Source: Gymnothorax reevesii
Lineage: Eukaryota; Chordata; Actinopteri; Anguilliformes; Muraenidae
DNA length: 64,000 nucleotides
NCBI GenBank assembly: GCA_029721435.1
Contig: CM056573.1
Coordinates: forward strand, 122,661,447 to 122,725,446
Reading direction: 5' to 3'
Part shown: positions 21,341 through 33,686 of the stretch, in pieces
Numbering within the stretch: position 1 is the stretch's first letter
How the letters are laid out: every line of letters starts with the position of its first letter
The notes under the pieces: generated by a model
The model's input: the letters and a program-made list of their open reading frames with translations, nothing else
What the model was told of the DNA's origin: nothing
Database searches by the model: none
Position numbers and translations under genes: made by a program

Positions 21341-24300
21341 ACCCCTCCTTGAATCGCCACCTTATCGTGGTGGAGGGGTTTGAGCACCTGGATGATCCTA
21401 GGAGCTATGTTGTCTGGGGCTTATTTGCCCCTGGTAGGGTCTCCCAGGGCAAACAGGTCCTAAGTGACAGGTCAGACAAAGAGCGATTCGAAAACCCCTA
21501 ATGAATGTCAAAAAAAATCGAGGATGCTTACATCGCCCGGATTGGCGTCACCGGGACCCCACCCTGGAGCCAGGCCTGGGGTTGGGGTTGGTAGGCGAGC
21601 GCCTGGCGGTCGAGCCCCCACCCACGGGACCCGCCCGGGCATCGCCCGAACGAGCGACGTGGGCCCGCTTTCCCGTAGGCCCATCTCCCGCGGGAGGGTT
21701 CAGAAGGGGCTGATGCTTCGTGTTTTGGGTGGCTGTCGTGGGCGGGGGCCCCGGCGACCCAATCCCCGGACTCTGAATCTGGTTCTGGGGACATGGAATG
21801 TCACCTCACTGGGGGGGAAGGAGCCTGTGCTTGTGCGGGAGGTTGAGCGATACCGGCTAGAGATAGTCGGGCTCACCTCCACGCACAGTCTGGGCTCTGG
21901 AACCCAACTCCTTGAGAGAGGCTGGACTCTCTTCTACTACTCTCTTCTCTTTGCTTATAGCCCCCCAGCTTAGCCGTCAGGTGTTGGAGTTTTCCTCGGT
22001 GAATGAGAGGGTCGCTGCCCTGCGCCTTCGGGTCGGGGACTGGTGCCTCACTGTCATTTCGGCTTATGGGCCGAATGGCAGTGCAGAGTACTCGACCTTC
22101 TTGGAGTCCGTAGGAAGGGTACTGGAAAGTGCTCCGACTGGGGACTCCATCATTCTACTGGGGGACTTCAACGCCCACGTGGGTAGCGACAGTGTTACCT
22201 GGAGGGGCGTGATTGGGAGGAACGGCCTCCCCAGTCTGAATCCGAGCGAAGCTCTGTTATTGGACTACTGTGCTAGTCACTGTTTGTCCATAACGAACAC
22301 CATGTTCAAGCATAAGGGTGTCCATCAGTGCACGTGGCACGAGGACACCCGAGGTCGGAGGTCAATGATCGACTTTGTGGTCGTGTCATCTGACCTTCGA
22401 CCGTATGTCTTGGACACTCGGGTGAAGAGAGGGGCTGAGCTGTCCACTGATCACCACCTGGTGGTGAGTTGGATCCGCTGGCGGAGGAGGAAGCTGGACA
22501 GACTTGGCAGGCCCAGACGTGTTGTGAGGGTTTGTTGGGAACGTCTAGCGGAACCCTCTGTCAGAGGGGTTTTCAACTCTCACCTCCGGGAGAGCTTTGA
22601 CCAGATTCCAAGGGAGGCTGGAGACATTGAGTCTGAATGGACCATGTTCTCCACCTCCATTGTTGACGCGGCTGTTCGGAGCTGTGGCCGTAAGGTTTCC
22701 GGTGCCTGTCGTGGCGGCAATCCCCGAACCCGGTGGTGGACACCGGAAGTAAGGAATGCCGTCAAGCTGAAGAAGGAGTCTTACCGAGCTTGGCTAGCTC
22801 GCGGGACGCCTGAGGCAGCCGACCGGTACCGGCAGGCTAAGCGTGCTGCGGCCCGGGCGGTAGCGGAAGCAAAAACTTGGGTATGGGAAAAGTTCGGGGA
22901 GGCCATGGAGGAGGACTATCGATCGGCCCCGAAGAAATTCTGGCAAACCGTCCGGCGCCTCAGGAGGGGAAAGCAGTACCCTGCCAACACTGTTAACAGT
23001 GGAGGTGGGGAGCTGTTGACTTCGACTGGGGATATTGTCGGCCGGTGGAAGGAATACTTTGAGGACCTCCTCAATCCCGCTGTTACGCCTTCCGTAGAGG
23101 AAGCAGAGGCTGGGGACTCAGAGGCTGACTCATCCATCACTCGGGCTGAAGTCACTGAGGTAGTTCGGCAGCTCCTCGGTGGCAAGGCACCGGGGGTGGA
23201 TGAGATCCGCCCTGAGTACCTCAAGTCTGTAGTAGGGCTCTCTTGGTTGACACGCCTCCGCAGCATCGCGTGACAGTCGGGGACAGTACCTCTGGATTGG
23301 CAGACCGGGGTGGTGGTTCCTCTATTTAAAAAGGGGGACCGGAGGGTGTGCTCCAACTATAGGGGGATCACACTTCTCAGCCTCCCGGGTAAAGTCTATT
23401 CCAGGGTGCTGGAGAGGAGAATCCGGCCAATAGTCGAGCCTCGGATTCAGGAGGAACAATGCGGTTTTCGTCCTGGTCGTGGAACACTGGACCAGCTCTG
23501 TACCCTCCGAAGGGTGCTTAAGGGTGCATGGGAGTTTGCCCAACCTGTTCACATGTGTTTTGTGGACTTGGAGAAGGCAATCGACTGTGTCCCTCGTGGC
23601 ATTCTGTGGGAGGTGCTTCGGGAGTATGGAGTCCGGGGCCCTCTACTAAGGGCCGTGCGGTCTCTGTATGACCGGAGCAGGAGCTTAGTTCGCATTGCCG
23701 GCAGTAAGTCAGACCTGTTCCCGGTGCATGTTGGACTCCGGCAGGGCTGCCCTTTGTCACCGGTTCTGTTCATTATTTTTATGGACAGAATTTCTCGGCG
23801 CAGCCAGGGGGCGGAGGGAGTTTGGTCTGGGGACCACAGGATCTCATCTCTGCTTTTTGCGGATGATGTTGTCCTGTTGGCTCCCTCGAACTAGGACCTT
23901 CAGCATGCAATGGGGAGGTTTGCAGCCGAGTGTGAAGCGGCTGGGATGAGAATCAGCACCTCCAAGTCCGAGGCCATGGTTCTCGACCGGAAAAAGGTGA
24001 TATGTCCCCTCTGGGTTGGAGGAGAGTTCTTGCCTCAAGTGGAGGAGTTCAAGTATCTTGGGGTCTTGTTCACGAGTGAGGGAAGGATGGAGCGTGAGAT
24101 TGACAGACGGATCGGTGCAGCGGCAGCAGTAATGCCGTCGTTGTACCGATTTGTCGTGGTGAAGAAGGAGCTGAGCCGAAAGGCAAAGCTCTCGATTTAC
24201 CAGTCAATCTACGTTCCTACCCTCACCTATGGCCATGAACTCTGGGTCATGACCGAAAGAACGAGATCTCGGGTACAAGCGGCTGAAATGGGTTTCCTCC

Positions 24301-24669
24301 GCAGGGTGGCGGTCGCTCCCTTAGAGATAGGGTGAGGAGCTCTGTCACCCGGGAGGAGCTCAGAGTAGAGCCGCTGCTCCTCCACGTCGAAAGGGACCAG
24401 CTGGGGTGGCTCGGGCATCTTTATCGGATGCCCCCTGGACGCCTTCCTGGGAAGGTGTTCCGGGCATGCCCCACTGGAAGGAGGCCTCGGGGAAGACCCA
24501 GGACACGCTGGAGGGACTTTGTCTTTCGGCTGACCTGGGAACGCCTCGGGATACCCCCGGAAGAACTGGAGGAAGTGTCCGGGGAGAGGAAAGTCTGGGC
24601 ATCCCTGCTTAGACTGCTGCCCCCGCGACCCCGCCCCGGATAAGCGGTTGAAGATGGATGGATGGATGG
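21341..24669 (+). mobile_element. Full-length Rex3 (RTE clade) LINE with 12-bp target duplication
   Basis: Direct repeats AATCCTGAATAT at 21329-21340 and 24670-24681 bound the insertion. The element ends in GATG-type tandem units (gatggatggatgg), as described for Rex3. The regions near 23299-23318 and 23743-23763 match the published Rex3 diagnostic primer sites as I remember them. The 5' leader (ccctccttgaatcgccacc) and full length of 3.3 kb indicate a copy that was not 5'-truncated. Confidence 0.93.
21464..24643 (+). pseudogene. Rex3 endonuclease/reverse transcriptase, frameshifted
   Basis: The order is an apurinic endonuclease domain at about 21780-22470 and an RT domain at about 22980-24340. 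The endonuclease shows LGTWNVTS, LLGDFNAHVG with catalytic Asp/Asn, and STDHHLVV with catalytic His. The RT shows FKKGD, a VDLEKAID motif A near 23560-23585, RQGCPLSPVL motif B near 23735-23765, and LFADDVVLL motif C near 23850-23880. A C-terminal region follows to 24643. It is broken by a frame change at about 21940, stops or shifts near 23255-23275, a TAG at 23892-23894, and a shift near 24330. The longest open piece is 453 codons (21912-23273). It acts in family terms by target-primed reverse transcription; this copy is dead but fairly young. Confidence 0.93.
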
Positions 24670-24681
24670 AATCCTGAATAT

Positions 24682-25017
24682 CAAAACTGTTTGACATTAT
24701 CAGGGCTGCCCTGATGAGTGTGCGAGCAGTTGGGAGGAGTAAGACTGGATCTGTAAACTCCTTACATTACCAGATTATCTTGGCTGAAGATCATTTCTGA
24801 CTAAGGTCCCAGGCCAGATTTCTGTGATTGTTGGGAGGGGTGAATCTGGGATCCATCAGCCTAAAACTCAGGTAATCTGAGCCCGCCTTATATTGGTGAG
24901 GAAATGTACCTGAAATTAACGGTCAGTTTCAAAACTTTCGGCAGTACTCTTTCTTGCAGAATATGGTTTCAACGTCTACTGTCTGCTTTGGAACCACTAC
25001 AACACACTGAACCACAC
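24682..25017. other. Right flank of Rex3, unassigned
   Basis: No gene or repeat end recognised. Confidence 0.4.
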
Positions 25018-25311
25018 CAGGGGCCTCATTTATAAACGGTGCGTTGGCACAAAAAAGATACGTACGTCACTTTCTTTGCAGATTTGATTTATAAAAACAA
25101 ACTTGACATTATAAAAAGAGAAATTATTTAGACTATGCACAATGACAATGAATTCCAAGTCCATCCTGATTAAATAAATGAAAATTCCATGCAGTTTATT
25201 TTACCCATAGGTTTATAAATTATGCTATTTTCCACTAAATGTAATTTTTTTTTTTTTGTGCGTACGTATTAGGTATGAAATCCACACAAATTTTTATAAA
25301 TAAGGCCCCTG
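25018..25311. mobile_element. MITE with CAGGGGCCTCATTTATAAA ends
   Basis: The left end aggggcctcatttataaa and right end tttataaataaggcccct are inverted repeats bounding about 293 bp of AT-rich sequence with no frame. This is a common fish MITE type. The target duplication is not clear. Confidence 0.8.
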
Positions 25312-26923
25312 ATCCTTTACTTCTATGGAAAGTTACGGTTTTTATGATTGAGTCTTTATCTCAAGTTTCATTAACTGACTGGGTGTCGTCTCTGAAACTG
25401 GTGAATTCAATTGAAATCTGTGACAGCTCATTCTGAATCTTTATTATTATACACTGCAATACACCACCCAACTAATCAGGTTCCCTCTGAATGTGAGATT
25501 GTATACCTAACTGAACTGATGTTTGCCTTGGTGAAAAAGGAAAGTGTTGGATACTGCAGACTATATTCCATTTGTCATGTTAATAAAATACTTTGTTGAG
25601 CAAAATGCATGTTTCTGCCTAGTAATTAATTCAAGTACTATTATTGTAAATTAAAATATTATATACTGTTTAAAAATAAACCTAATGTATACAGTTCATA
25701 TAAAATTTATATTCATGTATTTATTGTCATCAATTGAAATGCGTGACTTAGCAGGGGGTTTCACAGTTTTGTGACACACATTATGCATGCAACATCCTGA
25801 GCCACCCGAAATGGTTATTCCTGGGCTGAAGAAGTTTTGCGGCAAATTAAATTGTTTTTAAACAGAGTTGCAATGTTTGTGCTCTTAGTTGAGGAGGGTT
25901 AGACATGTGCCAATGTAAGCCAAGGTGATTGTCTTTTATTTTTTTATTTTAATTTTTTTCTTTTCATTTCATATTAGTAGGCCTGTTAAGTCGTGCAGGG
26001 CAAATGCTAATTAAAGCACGAGGAATCCATCTGAGAAGCGTAAGATAGGAAGAGCTGAGTGCGAGCATCGCTGTCGCAATAAGGTACTACTAGGTTAACA
26101 AGTTACCAAGGTTACCAAGTTTGGCTAATTTAGGCAGTACAGTTGACTTACTTGTCGAGGAGAAAGCTGGCAACTTCAGCGTCTCTTAGAAAAATCTTTC
26201 TCCTCCATTAGCTCCTTCCACCTGGGGAAGGCTATCCTGATGTTCACCCTTGTTTTTTGAGCAGGCCTGTAGCGCTGCCTTTTCAATACTTTTTTGTTGT
26301 TTGCGGATGAGGATTCCGTCTCCTGTGCTGCTGCGGCATATGTATGGTCCAGCATTATGCTGCAGTAGTACTGATTTTCAAAGTCGCCACAATAGCCTCT
26401 CTTTTTCTGATTTCCTCCGGTGTCTCAATCACTCTGCACTGGCTGGCAGGGCAAACGTGGATTTCCGCGTTTGGTGCCATTTGTCCCTTGCCAGCGGCAA
26501 CAGTTTCAAGATGGCTGACTGTCATGGCGCTCCCCTACCAGCTTACCCGTCCAATGTAGAAACAAGTCTAAAATTCTTTGTTTACGAGAATATATCAGAT
26601 TATTAGCGGAGGTCATAATACACCAATGATGACATGTATATGAATGCAGACTTAGATTTTGGCAAATAAAAAATGCAAATGTTAGACATTGTACCTTTAA
26701 CATTACTCTAAAACAAAACATCAGTCAGTGCAGCTCTTTCCAATCTTTTCAGAATTTCAAAGAGCAGACATCAATCGTAATCATTGCTGAAAGTCAGTAT
26801 TTCGAAAAATATATTCTTTACCATACTTTTTCCAATGTAGTGATGTAGCAGGGAGAGCACAGGAAAAACCAGCACTTTAAACAACAGCCTGCAAACAACG
26901 ACCACCATCCTCATGTTAATCTA
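25312..26923. other. Unassigned stretch with a weak minus-strand frame
   Basis: No repeat ends were found. On the minus strand about 26160-26560 contains long but broken reading (PEEIRKREAIVATLK-like and HRRRNPHPQTTKKY-like pieces), compatible with a decayed transposon DNA-binding protein. I do not recognise a domain. Confidence 0.35.
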
Positions 26924-28504
26924 CAAAACCCAAAACCAGTGAAGTTGGCACGTTATGTAAATCGTGTTTAACACAGAATACAATGATTTGCAAATCCTTT
27001 TCAACTGATATTCAATTGAATACACTGCAAAGACAAGATGTTTAATGTTCAAACTGAGAAACTTTATTTTTTTTTTGCAAATAATCATTAACTTAGAATT
27101 TAAAGGCAGCAACACATTGCAAAAAAGTTGGCACGGGGCCTTTTTACCACTGTGCTACATCGCCTTTCCTTTTAACGACACTCAGTAAACATTTGGGAAC
27201 TGAGGAAACCAATTTTTGAAGATTTCAGGTGGAACTCTTTCCCATTCTTGCTTGACGTACAGCTTAAGTTGTTCAACAGTCCGGGGTCTCCGTTGACGTA
27301 TTTTATGCTTCATAATGTGCCACACATTTTCAATGGGAGACAGGTCTGGACTACAGGCAGGCCAGTCTGGTATCGAGCCATGCTGTTGTAACACGTGCAG
27401 AATGTGGCTTGGCATTGTCTTGCTGAAATAAGCAGGGGCGTCCATGAAAAGGCCGTTGCTTGGATGGCAACATATGTTGATCCAAAACCTGTATGTACCT
27501 TTCAGCATTAATGGTGCCTTCACATATGTGTAAGTTACCCATGCCTTGGGCACTAATGCACCCCCATACCATCACAGATGCTGGCTTTTGAACTTTGCGC
27601 CTATAACAGTCCGGATGGTTCTTTTCCTCTTTGGTCCGCAGGACACAATGTCCACAGTTTCCAAAAACAATTGGAAATGTGGACTCGTCAGACCACAGAA
27701 CACTTTTCCACTTTGCATTAGTCCATCTTAGATGAGCTTGGGCCCAGCGAAGCCGGCGGCGTTTCTGGGTGCTGTTGATAAATGACTTTCGCTTTGCATT
27801 GTAGAGTTATAACTTGCACTTGCAGATGTAGCGATGAACTGTAGTTACTGAGAGTGGTTTTCTGAAGTGTTCCTGAGCCCATGTAATGATGTCCTTTACA
27901 CACTGATGTAGGTTTTTGATGCAGTACCGCCTGAGAGATTGAAGGTCAGGGGCATTCAGTGTTGGTTTTCGGCCTTGTCGCTTACTTGCAGTGATTTCTC
28001 CAGATTCTCTGAACTTTTTGACGATATTACGGACCGTAGATAATGAAATCCCTAAATTTCTTGAAATAGCTCGTTGAGGAATGTTGTTTTTAAACTGTTC
28101 GACAATCAGCTCACGCATTTGTTCACTAAGTGGTAACCCTCGCCACATCCTTGTTTGTGAATGACTCAGCATTTCAGGGAAGCTGCTTTTATACCCAATC
28201 ACGGCACCCACCTGTTCCCAATTAGCCTGTTCACCTGTGGGATGTTCCAAATAAGTGTTTGATGAGCATTCCTCAATTCTCTCAGTCTTTTTTGCCACTT
28301 GTGCCAGCTTTTTTGAAACATGTTGCAGGCATCAAATTCCAAATGAGCTAATATTTGCAAAAAATTACAAAGTTTACCTGTTCGAACATTAAGTAACTTG
28401 CCTTTGCAGTGTATTCAATTGAATATAGGTTGAAAAGCATTTGCAAATCATTGTATTCTGTTTTTATTTACGATTTACACAACGTGCCAACTTCACTGGT
28501 TTTG
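26924..28504 (-). mobile_element. Tc1-like element (family E)
   Basis: The right end cactggttttg is followed by TA (28505-28506). The left end begins with TA (26922-26923), then caaaaccc caaaaccagtgaag, with the first 7 bp duplicated. The inverted repeats share CCAGTGAAGTTGGCACG and continue into about 70 bp of similar sequence. It encodes one transposase on the minus strand. Confidence 0.9.
27182..28298 (-). pseudogene. Tc1-like DD34E transposase pseudogene
   Basis: Reading right to left, the N-terminal 163 codons are open (28298-27807) with an HTH (LSEQMRELIVEQFKNN, RAISRNLGIS) and an AT-hook-like GRKPT. After stops and shifts come the first Asp (WSDES region near 27690), PASVMVWGCISAQG near 27570, second Asp in LFQQDNAKPHSA near 27430, and Glu in SPDLSPIENVWH near 27340. 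The end is FPNVY-stop. At least two frame changes are present. Confidence 0.9.
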
Positions 28505-28639
28505 TATATGCCCATTAGCTCGCCAGCCTACTTGACACTGGTACGCTACTAAACTAGCCACATTGCAACAAACATTCTGTCAATCCTGCTGGTATTAGAA
28601 TAATATGGGCAAGTGACAAAATATTTACATCACATTCTT

Positions 28640-29875
28640 GAGACCTTAGTTTTTCCCACATTTAAAAAATTTTCACGTTTAAGAGCCAATGTGAGCCAAC
28701 TGAGCTGGCCATGGAAGGAGCTTCATTCTGTGTCTGGTGAACCATTTCTGTGTAGATTTGGCCACATGTTTAGGGTCATTATCTTGCTAAAAGACCCAGT
28801 AATGACCCATCTTCAGCTTTTGGGCAGAGGCCACCAGATTTTGATTGAAAATGTCCTGGTATTTCAAAGCGTTCATGATGCCATGCACCCTAACAAGGTT
28901 CCCAGAGCCTCTGGAAGACAAACAGGCCCACAGCATCTCTGATCCTCCCCCATAATTCACAGTGGGCATGAGGTGCTTTTCTGCATACTCATCTTTTGTG
29001 TTCCACCTGACCCACTTAGAGTGTTTGTTGCCTAAAAGCCCTATCTTGGTCTCATCTGACCAAGGCACAGTTGAAGTCCCAGTACCGCTTTGCGAACTCC
29101 AGATATTTGCATTTATGATTGTGAGTGAGAAAAGGTTTTTTTTCCGTGCATGCCTCCCAAACAGCTTGTTGGCATGTAGATAGCACCTGATGGTTGTTTT
29201 GGAGACTTTGTGACCCCAAGATGCTACCATTTGTTCCAATTCTTTAACAGTGAGCTTTGGAGAACTTTTTATTTCTCTTACCATCCTCCTCACTGTGAGT
29301 GGTGGCAAAATAACCTTGCATCCTTGTCCAGGCTTGTTTACCACTGTTCTAGTTGTTAAAATTCCAAATGATTCCTCTGACAGTAGATATGGGCAGGTGA
29401 GGCGAGTGGCTATTTTCTTGTAGCCATTGCCTGACTTGTGAAAGTCGACACACATCTGCCTTACTTGAATGGTGTGTTCCTTTGTCTTTCCCATGTTGAA
29501 GAGTGGATAAGAGAAATGGCCTCTGTGTTGTGTCATATTTTTACCCCAGGGAAAAAGGAAGTGATAAGCGACTAATGTACTATGTTCTTAGATACTGTTA
29601 TCAACTTTGTAAACTACTGTAGAAATGACAGAAATATTTCAATTACATTTATTTCCTAGGAATTGTTAGGGGTGCCAATAATTGTGGAACAGGTGATTTT
29701 ATGGGAAATAATTATTTCTTAGCCAGGAATTTTTTTCCTTAAAATTCACTTGAGTTGAAGGTTACATTTTTCTACAATTTTCAGTGTGAGAGTATACTTC
29801 TGCAATAAAAATTGAATTTATTTTAAGGCCTTTAACACATCTTCACCAGGGGTGCCAATAATTATTGAGGGTGCT
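28640..29875 (-). mobile_element. Truncated Tc1-like element (family F)
   Basis: The right end reads ggggtgccaataattattg then agggtgct, a terminal sequence typical of a fish Tc1 family. The left end is missing, with recognisable sequence fading out at about 28640. The transposase lies on the minus strand. Confidence 0.8.
28787..29536 (-). pseudogene. Tc1-like transposase, C-terminally truncated
   Basis: An open frame of 249 codons. It has MGKTKEHTIQVRQMCVDFHKSG (HTH 1), a second HTH around residues 90-120, and the first catalytic Asp in VPWSDETKIGLLG. It ends at LKMGHYWVF, just before the second Asp expected in FQQDND. A block of residues within HTH 1 and one near residue 145 are out of frame relative to family members, so compensating indels are likely. 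The third catalytic Glu is absent. Confidence 0.85.
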
Positions 29876-30027
29876 ATGTATATATATTCAAAATCATATG
29901 CATATATGTGTATAATTATATTTACTTGTGTATACATATTTTGCATAAGTTCATTTGCATTTTTGTTACGATATGATGCACTTTTACAACCATCCCACTG
30001 ATTATTTGTTTTCTTCCTCATTTGGAT

Positions 30028-30300
30028 TCACAGAAGACCTTCAGGGAGTGGCTTGCAATGGAGATGCTGCAGTTTGCTGAAGAATGAGCAGCCACTCCAT
30101 CCCCACCTTCCATCTGCATGCCCATGTTCAACCCAAGTGAAGAAGAGTCTAGGATCAGAAAGCACTGCAAGAGGTGCAAAGATGCAGGAATTCTATGGGT
30201 AAAGACAAATGCGTACTGCAGGAAGTGTCAGGTTCCTCTTTGCTTGTCCTCCAAAAAAAAAACTGCTTCCAGCTGTGGCACGACAGACAGTAATTTCTGA
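30028..30300 (+). pseudogene. piggyBac-like transposase C-terminal zinc-ribbon exon
   Basis: Sequence after an acceptor-like attcacag reads KTFREWLAMEMLQF, then a Pro-rich linker, then a Cys-rich block (HCKRCKDAG, YCRKCQVPLC). This spacing fits the C-terminal zinc ribbon of piggyBac/PGBD proteins. A run of A at about 30253-30262 throws the frame; in the next frame the text continues NCFQLWHDRQ, matching the family CF-x2-WH ending. A stop also follows the EE near 30085. Only this last exon is seen, so it is a remnant or an exon whose gene lies elsewhere. Confidence 0.55.
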
Positions 30301-31282
30301 AGAACCTTTGTGCCTCAGTATCCCAGAGTAGGCAAAACAGACAATTTTGTAAATATTGTAAGTATTTGTTTTGGTTTTACCTGTCTTTTACGGTTTTATA
30401 GTTTGTGTTTGTACATTTACTGTTTTTTTCTTTCAATGTCAGTAAATCTGTTCCATTTTGGATTTAAAACTCAGTTGCTTCATATGGTTTTTGAAGTGGA
30501 AAGTACTTCGGGTCTTGTTCATTTTGGGGAAGAAAAAAGCCAAAAACGTTTGGATTTGGATGTACTGAACACCATTGGGGATATATATTTGAAATGTGAA
30601 GTTTGGCTCTTGAGAAATTTCAAAAGGCACAGATGGTGCCAAACTGTGCAATTTCTGAGACTTCTCCTGGCCAATATGGACAAAAACTGTCATTTTGCTT
30701 TGCTTCACTCTATCAGAATAAACTTTTGCAGAGGTAATAATCACATATCTTGGTAGTGGTTTAGAGCTGCAGCTTTATCATTATCATCCTGAAAGTGATT
30801 TTTTTTTAGGCAAAAAAAAATATTTTTTTTCATTTACACATTGTGGCAACTTAATTTTCTCTTAAACAGAAACATATTTACTAATATTTACACATCTGAA
30901 CAAATCTGACAAGTGTCCTCTTCATTTTTAGACCAGAATTATTGAAATAAACCTTATGGTGGCAGAGATATGCCCTTTTCAATTTTGGTATGCAATTTTT
31001 TTAAGCGGAGGTCTAAAAAACAGGGCAAGGGTTTAAAAAGGTTAAAACATTCTCGATATTTTGACAATATTCCCCTTTCTGAATTCAAATTGAAAGGCTG
31101 CAGGTGTCCCGACGCCGTGGTAACATATTGTTGTAAACATTTGCTCGAGAAGAGCCCTGAGGAGTTTGAATGTTTTGTGATGATTTACAGGACATATTGA
31201 ATTTCATGCTGTAAATTGGGGTGAATCCTACAGCGCTGCCTATATTTGCCAGTCAAACTTTTATGTGGCGCGGAACTATGGT
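30301..31282. other. Unassigned stretch left of the PLE
   Basis: It contains open frames (for example 30310-30756 and 30970-31200) with no recognised domain. The last 100 bases hold an open frame that continues across the PLE insertion site (see findings). Confidence 0.4.
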
Positions 31283-31299
31283 GTATTCTTGTATTGCAA
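31283..31299 (+). repeat. 17-bp target-site duplication, left copy
   Basis: GTATTCTTGTATTGCAA, identical to 34116-34132. It flanks the PLE insertion. Confidence 0.9.
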
Positions 31300-31357
31300 T
31301 ACAAAGGAAAAGTTACACGCACATCGCGTATAGGTGCAAGGCTATCAAATAATATGC

Positions 31358-31854
31358 GTAAATAAAGAAAGGAGAAGACGCCTACACACTTACTCCAAGC
31401 CACCAAAGAAAACTTTATTAATTATAAAATGACAACGTTTCGATCCGACTTGGATCTTCGTCTGGTCAGCAATTCTCAAAAAGGGGGGGGGGGTACACAC
31501 CCATATTTATACATTATCCCCGCCAATAAGATGACAGGATTAATTATAATCTCCAATAAGGAAGGAGACTAAAAATTCAAATTCAAAATTCAAACATATA
31601 TCACATAGACACAAAAGGAGCAAATAGGTATAGTTACACCAAAAAAGTAGAGCCACCCACTATATTGTGAAAATTGTACGTAAAAAGAAACATACATCTT
31701 TAGATACCAAAGTGCATCACAATATAGGCATCAAAACCTTCTTAAAAAAGCAACAAGATATTCCGCCAATGTAGTATAAAAGGTGATCAAAGGAAAGGTT
31801 TGAGATCAATTTCTTGATTGAGTCCTCCAGGTACAAGAGTCTGGAGGGTGAAAA
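31358..31854 (-). repeat. Left inverted arm of the PLE
   Basis: Reverse complement of 33619-34115, equal in length at 497 bp. It contributes about the first dozen codons to the downstream open frame. Confidence 0.92.
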
Positions 31855-33686
31855 GTACTGATTATGTGAAGGAAGTTGAACGGCAGTTGTCTGATCCTAT
31901 TTATTATGAAAAACTAAGAATAGACCCAACTCTTACTTACAAAGCAGAAATTGATGGGAAACTTAAGGTTTTATTGGAAGCTGGGGAAATTACAAAAAAA
32001 GAGTGTGACTTCATGAAGGTGTCCCACCCTATTATGCCAGTTCTCTATATCTTACCTAAAATTCATAAGAGTCTGGAAAACCCACCAGGTAGACCAATTG
32101 TTTCTGCCATCGGCTCATTAACTGAAAATATTTCCAGTTTTGTTGACTTTTTTATAAAACCTTTTGTTACATCTCTTCTCTTACATCTCTTGTTTGTGCG
32201 TGATTCTATGGATATGATCAATATTCTGAAGATGGTAGCTGATTTGAGTACCAATACACACCTGGTAACTTTGGACATTCAAAATCTGTTTACCAATGTC
32301 GATCACCAGGGTGGTTTAAATGCTTTAACCTTGTTTTTGGACAAAAGACCTCCTAAGACTGTACCGAGCACTAGTTGTGTAAGGGAATTGGCGGAGATTG
32401 TTCTCTCGAAAAACATTTTTATGTTTGAGAAAGTATCCTCTTTATATAGACAACGAAAAGGGACAGCTATGGGCAGTAAAATGCCTCCTAATTTCAGTTC
32501 CTTATATGTAGCTTGTTTTGAAAATGATTATGTTTTTTCTTCTACAAATCCTTTCCTAAACCACATAAAATTATGGAAACGCTATGTGGATGACATTTTT
32601 ATGATCTATGATGGTCCTGTTGGTGGTCTTTTGCAGTTTTATGAGTACCTCAATTCTTGTCATGAACATTTAAAATTTACCATCAGTTATGATACTAAAA
32701 TAATTAGTTTTTTGGATATTCTTATTTTACGAGAGGGCAGTACATTGGTCACAGACCTATATAGAAAAGAAACTGACAAATGTTCTTTTTTACATGGGCA
32801 GTCATTTCACCCCGTTCATCGGAAACAAAGCCTTCCCATCAGTCAATTTAGCCGCATTAAAAGAATTTGCACTAAACAAACTGATTTTGATAAACAAGCT
32901 GATGAATTACAGTATAGATTTAAAGTAAGAGGGTACAATGAAAGTTGGGTAAAATCTGCCAGAGACAGGTTTGTTAATATAACACAGGAAGAGTGCCTAA
33001 TCAAAAAAGATAAATCAAGAGCAAATAATGCTCCGAGATGTTTTTTAAAATATTCAGCTCTGGGCAAGGACTTTGAAAAAATTATAAGAAAGCATTGGCA
33101 TATTTTGAGTTCTGATCCACAGTTACAAAATGAATTCAAGGATTTACCCAAGGTAGTGTATAAACGTCCCCCTAATCTGAGACAAATGTTGGTAAAATCT
33201 GATCTCTTACCCATCAGAAACACTACCTTTCTTGATCCTCCATCAGGTAATTATCCCTGTGGCTCTTGTGCTCAGTGCAATTTTTCGTACAAATGTTCCA
33301 CATATACTCACCCAGTTTCAGGAAAAACAATGAAAATAAAGGGTGTTATATCGTGCTCTACAAAAAATGTGATTTATCTTATTAAATGTCCTTGTGGTTT
33401 AGCATATGTGGGGAAAACACAAAGGGCACTAAAAACAAGGATAGCTGAACACAGGAGTTGCATTCGGACTCAGGACCAGCGTAGCCCGGTGGCACTGCAT
33501 TTCAGAGAGGCCAACCACCCAGTGGCCTCTCTGAGATACATTGGCATTGAGCACGTTAAAATTCCTCGAAGAGGAGGTGACACAAATGCCCTCTTGCTGA
33601 AAAGAGAAAGTTTTTACATTTTCACCCTCCAGACTCTTGTACCTAGAGGACTCAATCAAGAAATTGATCTCAAACCTTTCCTTTGA
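31855..33686 (+). CDS. Penelope-like reverse transcriptase with GIY-YIG endonuclease, N-terminally truncated
   Basis: About 610 codons are open from the arm junction to TGA, with no frameshift. Domains in order: RT with LPKIHK near 32055, PGRPIVSAIGS near 32085, motif A TLDIQNLFTNV near 32268-32300, motif B GTAMGSKMPPNFSSLY near 32460-32508, and motif C RYVDDIF near 32580-32600. Then follow SFLDI, a Cys-rich linker (CGSCAQC near 33255), and a GIY-YIG nuclease (YLIKCPCGLAYVGKT, R, AEH at 33372-33450). The end is GLNQEIDLKPFL. PLE enzymes copy their RNA at a nick made by the GIY-YIG domain. The first residues come from the inverted arm and no native start is present, so roughly 200 N-terminal residues are missing. 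The rest looks undamaged. Confidence 0.93.

Noticed and set aside
21528..24697. Many other open frames in the Rex3 region on both strands
   Set aside because: High GC content and a real coding frame produce long shadows; only the frames carrying endonuclease and RT motifs were kept.
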